From Treponema sp. UBA3819 (GTDB lineage: Bacteria; Spirochaetota; Spirochaetia; Treponematales; Treponemataceae): a stretch of DNA of 6,874 nt. Location: contig DFDV01000008.1 of assembly GCA_002369025.1 (NCBI GenBank), positions 1-6,874 on the forward strand, in the 5' to 3' direction. Under the pieces are notes generated by a model. It saw nothing but the letters and a program-made list of their open reading frames with translations, made no database searches and had not been told where the DNA came from. Made by a program: the position numbers and the translations under genes. Shown piece after piece: positions 5,153 to 6,874 of this stretch. The stretch's first letter is position 1, and the number at the start of each line of letters is the position of its first letter.

Positions 5153-6523
5153 ATGTTTCCACCTTTTCCCCAGGAAAGCGCACAAAAAATCTGTCTCGCC
5201 ATGATCCGCCAGCTGGAGGAAGGCGCCCTTATTCTGGAACAGGTAACAGAATTAAGTGAAGAAAGGGCGGGAATCGGCATCATGCTGGGAGCCCTCATCT
5301 GCAGGGACTCTGATGAAAAAGAAGTCATCCTCAAAACAGCCTCAGGTTTCAGCCGTACCCTTATTCCCCGCTTTGAAGACGAGGCAATCTACGTGCCGCC
5401 CATCGTCCGGCCGGAAGAAATTGAAGGCGCCGTTGCCGCAAATGATGACGCAATTCATGCCCTTACCGCAGCAATTAACGAATGCGAAAAGAGGCTTGAA
5501 TCTGCAAGTAACGAGGAAGCCAAAGCGATTGGAGCAGAAAAAAAAGAGCTGGTTCAGCGCAGGCTTTCACTCACTCAGGAATCAGTGGCAAAAGTATACG
5601 CCCTCTATTCATTCCACTGTGCAGACGGTTCCGTGCGCAGTCTGCTGGACATCTGCGCAGAACGCTCAGGCGGAAAATATCCTCCCACAGGCACGGGTGA
5701 CTGCTGCGCACCAAAACTGCTGGATTATGCCTTTTCACATGGACTAAAGCCTGTCAGCATGTGCGAAGTCTTTTACGGACGGGGCACACCCCACAAAATC
5801 TCAGGCACATCCTATCCTCCCTGCGACGAACGCTGCGGCATCATTCTTCCCGCCATGCTGGGACTGGAAATTCTCTACCGCGATGAAGATATTATTGTAG
5901 TAAACAAACAGAGCGGTATCTTGAGCGTTCCGGGCAAAACAGAAAAGGACTGCATTGTAAACCGGGTGCGCAGGCTCTTTCCCCACTGCATCGAGCAGCC
6001 CGCCGTCCACCGTCTGGACATGGAAACAAGCGGTCTGCTTGTCCTTGCCTTTACAAAAGAAGCCCACCGCAACTTAAACCGCCAGTTTGAGGCGGGCACT
6101 GTACAAAAAGAATACATAGCCCTGGTAGACGGCTTACTTCCCGCACAAAAAATCCCGGAACACGGCAGCATGGAACTCTACTTCCGCGTGGCTCTGGATA
6201 ACCGTCCCCATCAGATGTGGGATGAAGTGTACGGAAAAAAAGCCGTCACCGAATGGCAGATAAAAGATGTTGAAACCTACTACGCCCCGGACGGTTCAAG
6301 GCGCAAGGTAACCCGGGTCCAGTTTTTCCCCCACACAGGCAGAACCCATCAGCTCCGTCTGGCAAGCGCAGACAGCCACGGCTTTGGCTTCCCCATCATC
6401 GGTGATACCCTCTACGGCCACTGTGCCCCAGGTGAACGCCTCATGCTGCACGCCCAGTCCCTCTCCTTCACCCACCCCACCACCGGAAAGCCCCTGTCCT
6501 TCTTCTGCAAATCAGATTTCTAG
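5153..6523 (+). CDS. RluA-family pseudouridine synthase with long N-terminal extension
   Basis: The enzyme isomerises specific uridines to pseudouridine in rRNA or tRNA. The catalytic domain spans about residues 238-450. LEILYRDEDIIVVNKQSGIL (238-257) opens it. HRLDMETSGLLVLA (286-299) carries the catalytic Asp (D289). TGRTHQLRL (395-403) and PIIGDTLYG (414-422) complete the RluA pattern. The first 235 residues are not the usual S4 domain. They contain a helical, probably coiled-coil segment (about 97-150) and a cysteine-bearing segment with PPTGTGDCCAPKLLDYAF (177-194) and YPPCDERCGIILPAM (221-235). This extension resembles one I recall in longer RluA-family proteins of gammaproteobacteria and Bacteroidetes (about 550 aa), so this 456-aa form is a shorter member. 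C184, C185, C224 and C228 could bind a metal; that is inference. The target uridine cannot be told from sequence. An in-frame TAG at 5108-5110 limits upstream extension; the only start is ATG 5153. Confidence 0.92.
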   Translation: MFPPFPQESAQKICLAMIRQLEEGALILEQVTELSEERAGIGIMLGALICRDSDEKEVILKTASGFSRTLIPRFEDEAIYVPPIVRPEEIEGAVAANDDAIHALTAAINECEKRLESASNEEAKAIGAEKKELVQRRLSLTQESVAKVYALYSFHCADGSVRSLLDICAERSGGKYPPTGTGDCCAPKLLDYAFSHGLKPVSMCEVFYGRGTPHKISGTSYPPCDERCGIILPAMLGLEILYRDEDIIVVNKQSGILSVPGKTEKDCIVNRVRRLFPHCIEQPAVHRLDMETSGLLVLAFTKEAHRNLNRQFEAGTVQKEYIALVDGLLPAQKIPEHGSMELYFRVALDNRPHQMWDEVYGKKAVTEWQIKDVETYYAPDGSRRKVTRVQFFPHTGRTHQLRLASADSHGFGFPIIGDTLYGHCAPGERLMLHAQSLSFTHPTTGKPLSFFCKSDF

Positions 6524-6533
6524 CCAGACACGA

Positions 6534-6680
6534 ATGCGGTTGTTTTGACGCAGACACGATGTTTTTGACACAGATAAACTCAGATGCATATGTGCCCCTA
6601 GCACAAACGTCAATAACTTCCGCTTACGCAAACGGAGCGCAAGCGACGTATGGACGCAGATGCGGTGGTTTTGACACAGA
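6534..6680. repeat. Diverged direct duplication in the 3' intergenic DNA
   Basis: The 21-bp stretches 6534-6554 and 6660-6680 (both ATGCGGT, then GTTTTGAC, then CAGA) differ at two positions. In addition, 6567-6587 and 6673-6693 match closely, with ACACAGAT then ACTCAGAT in both, 106 bp apart. Between them lies an unrelated hairpin, CGCTTACGC (6621-6629) and GCGCAAGCG (6637-6645), with one mismatch and a 7-nt loop. The layout suggests copies of one repeat separated by another small element. Confidence 0.55.
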
Positions 6681-6767
6681 TGAACTCAGATACACGCAGA
6701 TGAACGCAGATATTTTTTATCTGTGCCTCATCCGTGTTTATCACCGTTCATCTGTGTTCATTTGTGG
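6674..6767. repeat. 10-bp-period inverted repeat (ACrCAGATGA units)
   Basis: The left arm has units at exact 10-bp steps: ACACAGATGA (6674), ACTCAGATAC (6684), ACGCAGATGA (6694), ACGCAGAT (6704). The right arm carries the reverse complement in the same step: TCATCCGTGT (6728), TTATCACCGT (6738), TCATCTGTGT (6748), TCATTTGTGG (6758). The outer arms 6674-6685 and 6746-6757 are perfect 12-bp complements. The centre folds as CAGATA-TTTTT-TATCTG (6707-6723). Similar CACAGATgAA arrays occur as dispersed intergenic repeats in many bacterial genomes, to my recollection. It may also terminate transcription from the pseudouridine synthase gene. Apart from this and the duplication at 6534-6680, the 351 bp after 6523 show no gene of substance. 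Confidence 0.75.
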
Positions 6768-6843
6768 TTTTCTGCTATTTTGCCAGACGAATGGAAGGCT
6801 CCGCAGGATAATTGATTGTGTGAAAAAATGGCGGGAAGCACAG

Positions 6844-6874
6844 ATGAAGTGGACAAAAACAGACGGAAGGCAAG
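6844..6874 (+). CDS. Possible start of a gene running off the right edge (weak)
   Basis: ATG at 6844 opens a frame MKWTKTDGRQ to the window end, with GGGA (6833-6836) 7 nt upstream as a possible ribosome site. Only ten codons are visible, and the ATG sits within a CACAGATGAA unit like those of the nearby repeat. It may therefore be repeat DNA, not a gene. Confidence 0.2.
   Translation, partial: MKWTKTDGRQ

Noticed and set aside
5256..5747. 163-codon plus-strand frame inside the pseudouridine synthase gene
   Set aside because: It lies within the N-terminal extension of the real gene in another frame and shows no domain or start signals.
6674..6767. Possible CRISPR array
   Set aside because: The units are only 10 bp, adjacent, without unique spacers, and inverted around a centre; there are no cas genes.
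6828..6874. Open frame MAGSTDEVDKNRRKA to the right edge
   Set aside because: There is no Shine-Dalgarno sequence and only 15 codons; the competing ATG at 6844 has a better upstream signal, and neither is convincing.

Overview
The window looks like chromosomal DNA of a spirochaete, most likely a Treponema-type host-associated species. The grounds are a lipoprotein with a relaxed spirochaete-style lipobox (F-I-S-C), a set of housekeeping genes common in treponemes, roughly 50% GC over most of the window, and dense repetitive intergenic DNA. The genus is an inference from protein style; nothing here proves it.

Layout. Positions 1-136 hold the 3' end of an unrecognised plus-strand gene. It is followed closely by a small plus-strand gene (150-638) for an unrecognised 162-residue protein with a CxxC pair at each end. 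These converge on a minus-strand pair: a 437-residue SH3-type lipoprotein (4040-2727), then a 663-residue YheS-like ABC-F ATPase (2724-733). The pair is separated by only 2 nt, and the ABC-F gene starts with GTG. Upstream on the minus strand lies a PhnP-like metallo-beta-lactamase-fold phosphodiesterase (5097-4201). Divergent from it, across 55 bp, is a two-part RluA-family pseudouridine synthase (5153-6523). The final 351 bp contain no convincing gene; they hold a 10-bp-period inverted repeat and other hairpins.

Functional reading. Two genes act on ribosome or RNA function: the ABC-F protein on translating ribosomes and the RluA enzyme on rRNA or tRNA. The PhnP-like enzyme is a small-molecule cyclic phosphodiesterase. 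The lipoprotein is an envelope protein of unknown role. No single pathway ties them together.

The most interesting signals are in the DNA between and inside the genes. Three start codons (lipoprotein, PhnP-like, RluA-like) each sit only 6-7 nt after a good -10 box and lack a Shine-Dalgarno sequence, which suggests leaderless mRNAs. Two G-rich modules share one layout (9-bp direct repeat, small hairpin, same 9-bp repeat, GGGG(G)AGA hairpin). One is intergenic, where it also supplies a likely terminator. The other lies in frame inside the ABC-F gene and encodes a Ser/Pro-rich linker. I found no CRISPR array, tRNA, rRNA, transposase or obvious new multi-gene system.
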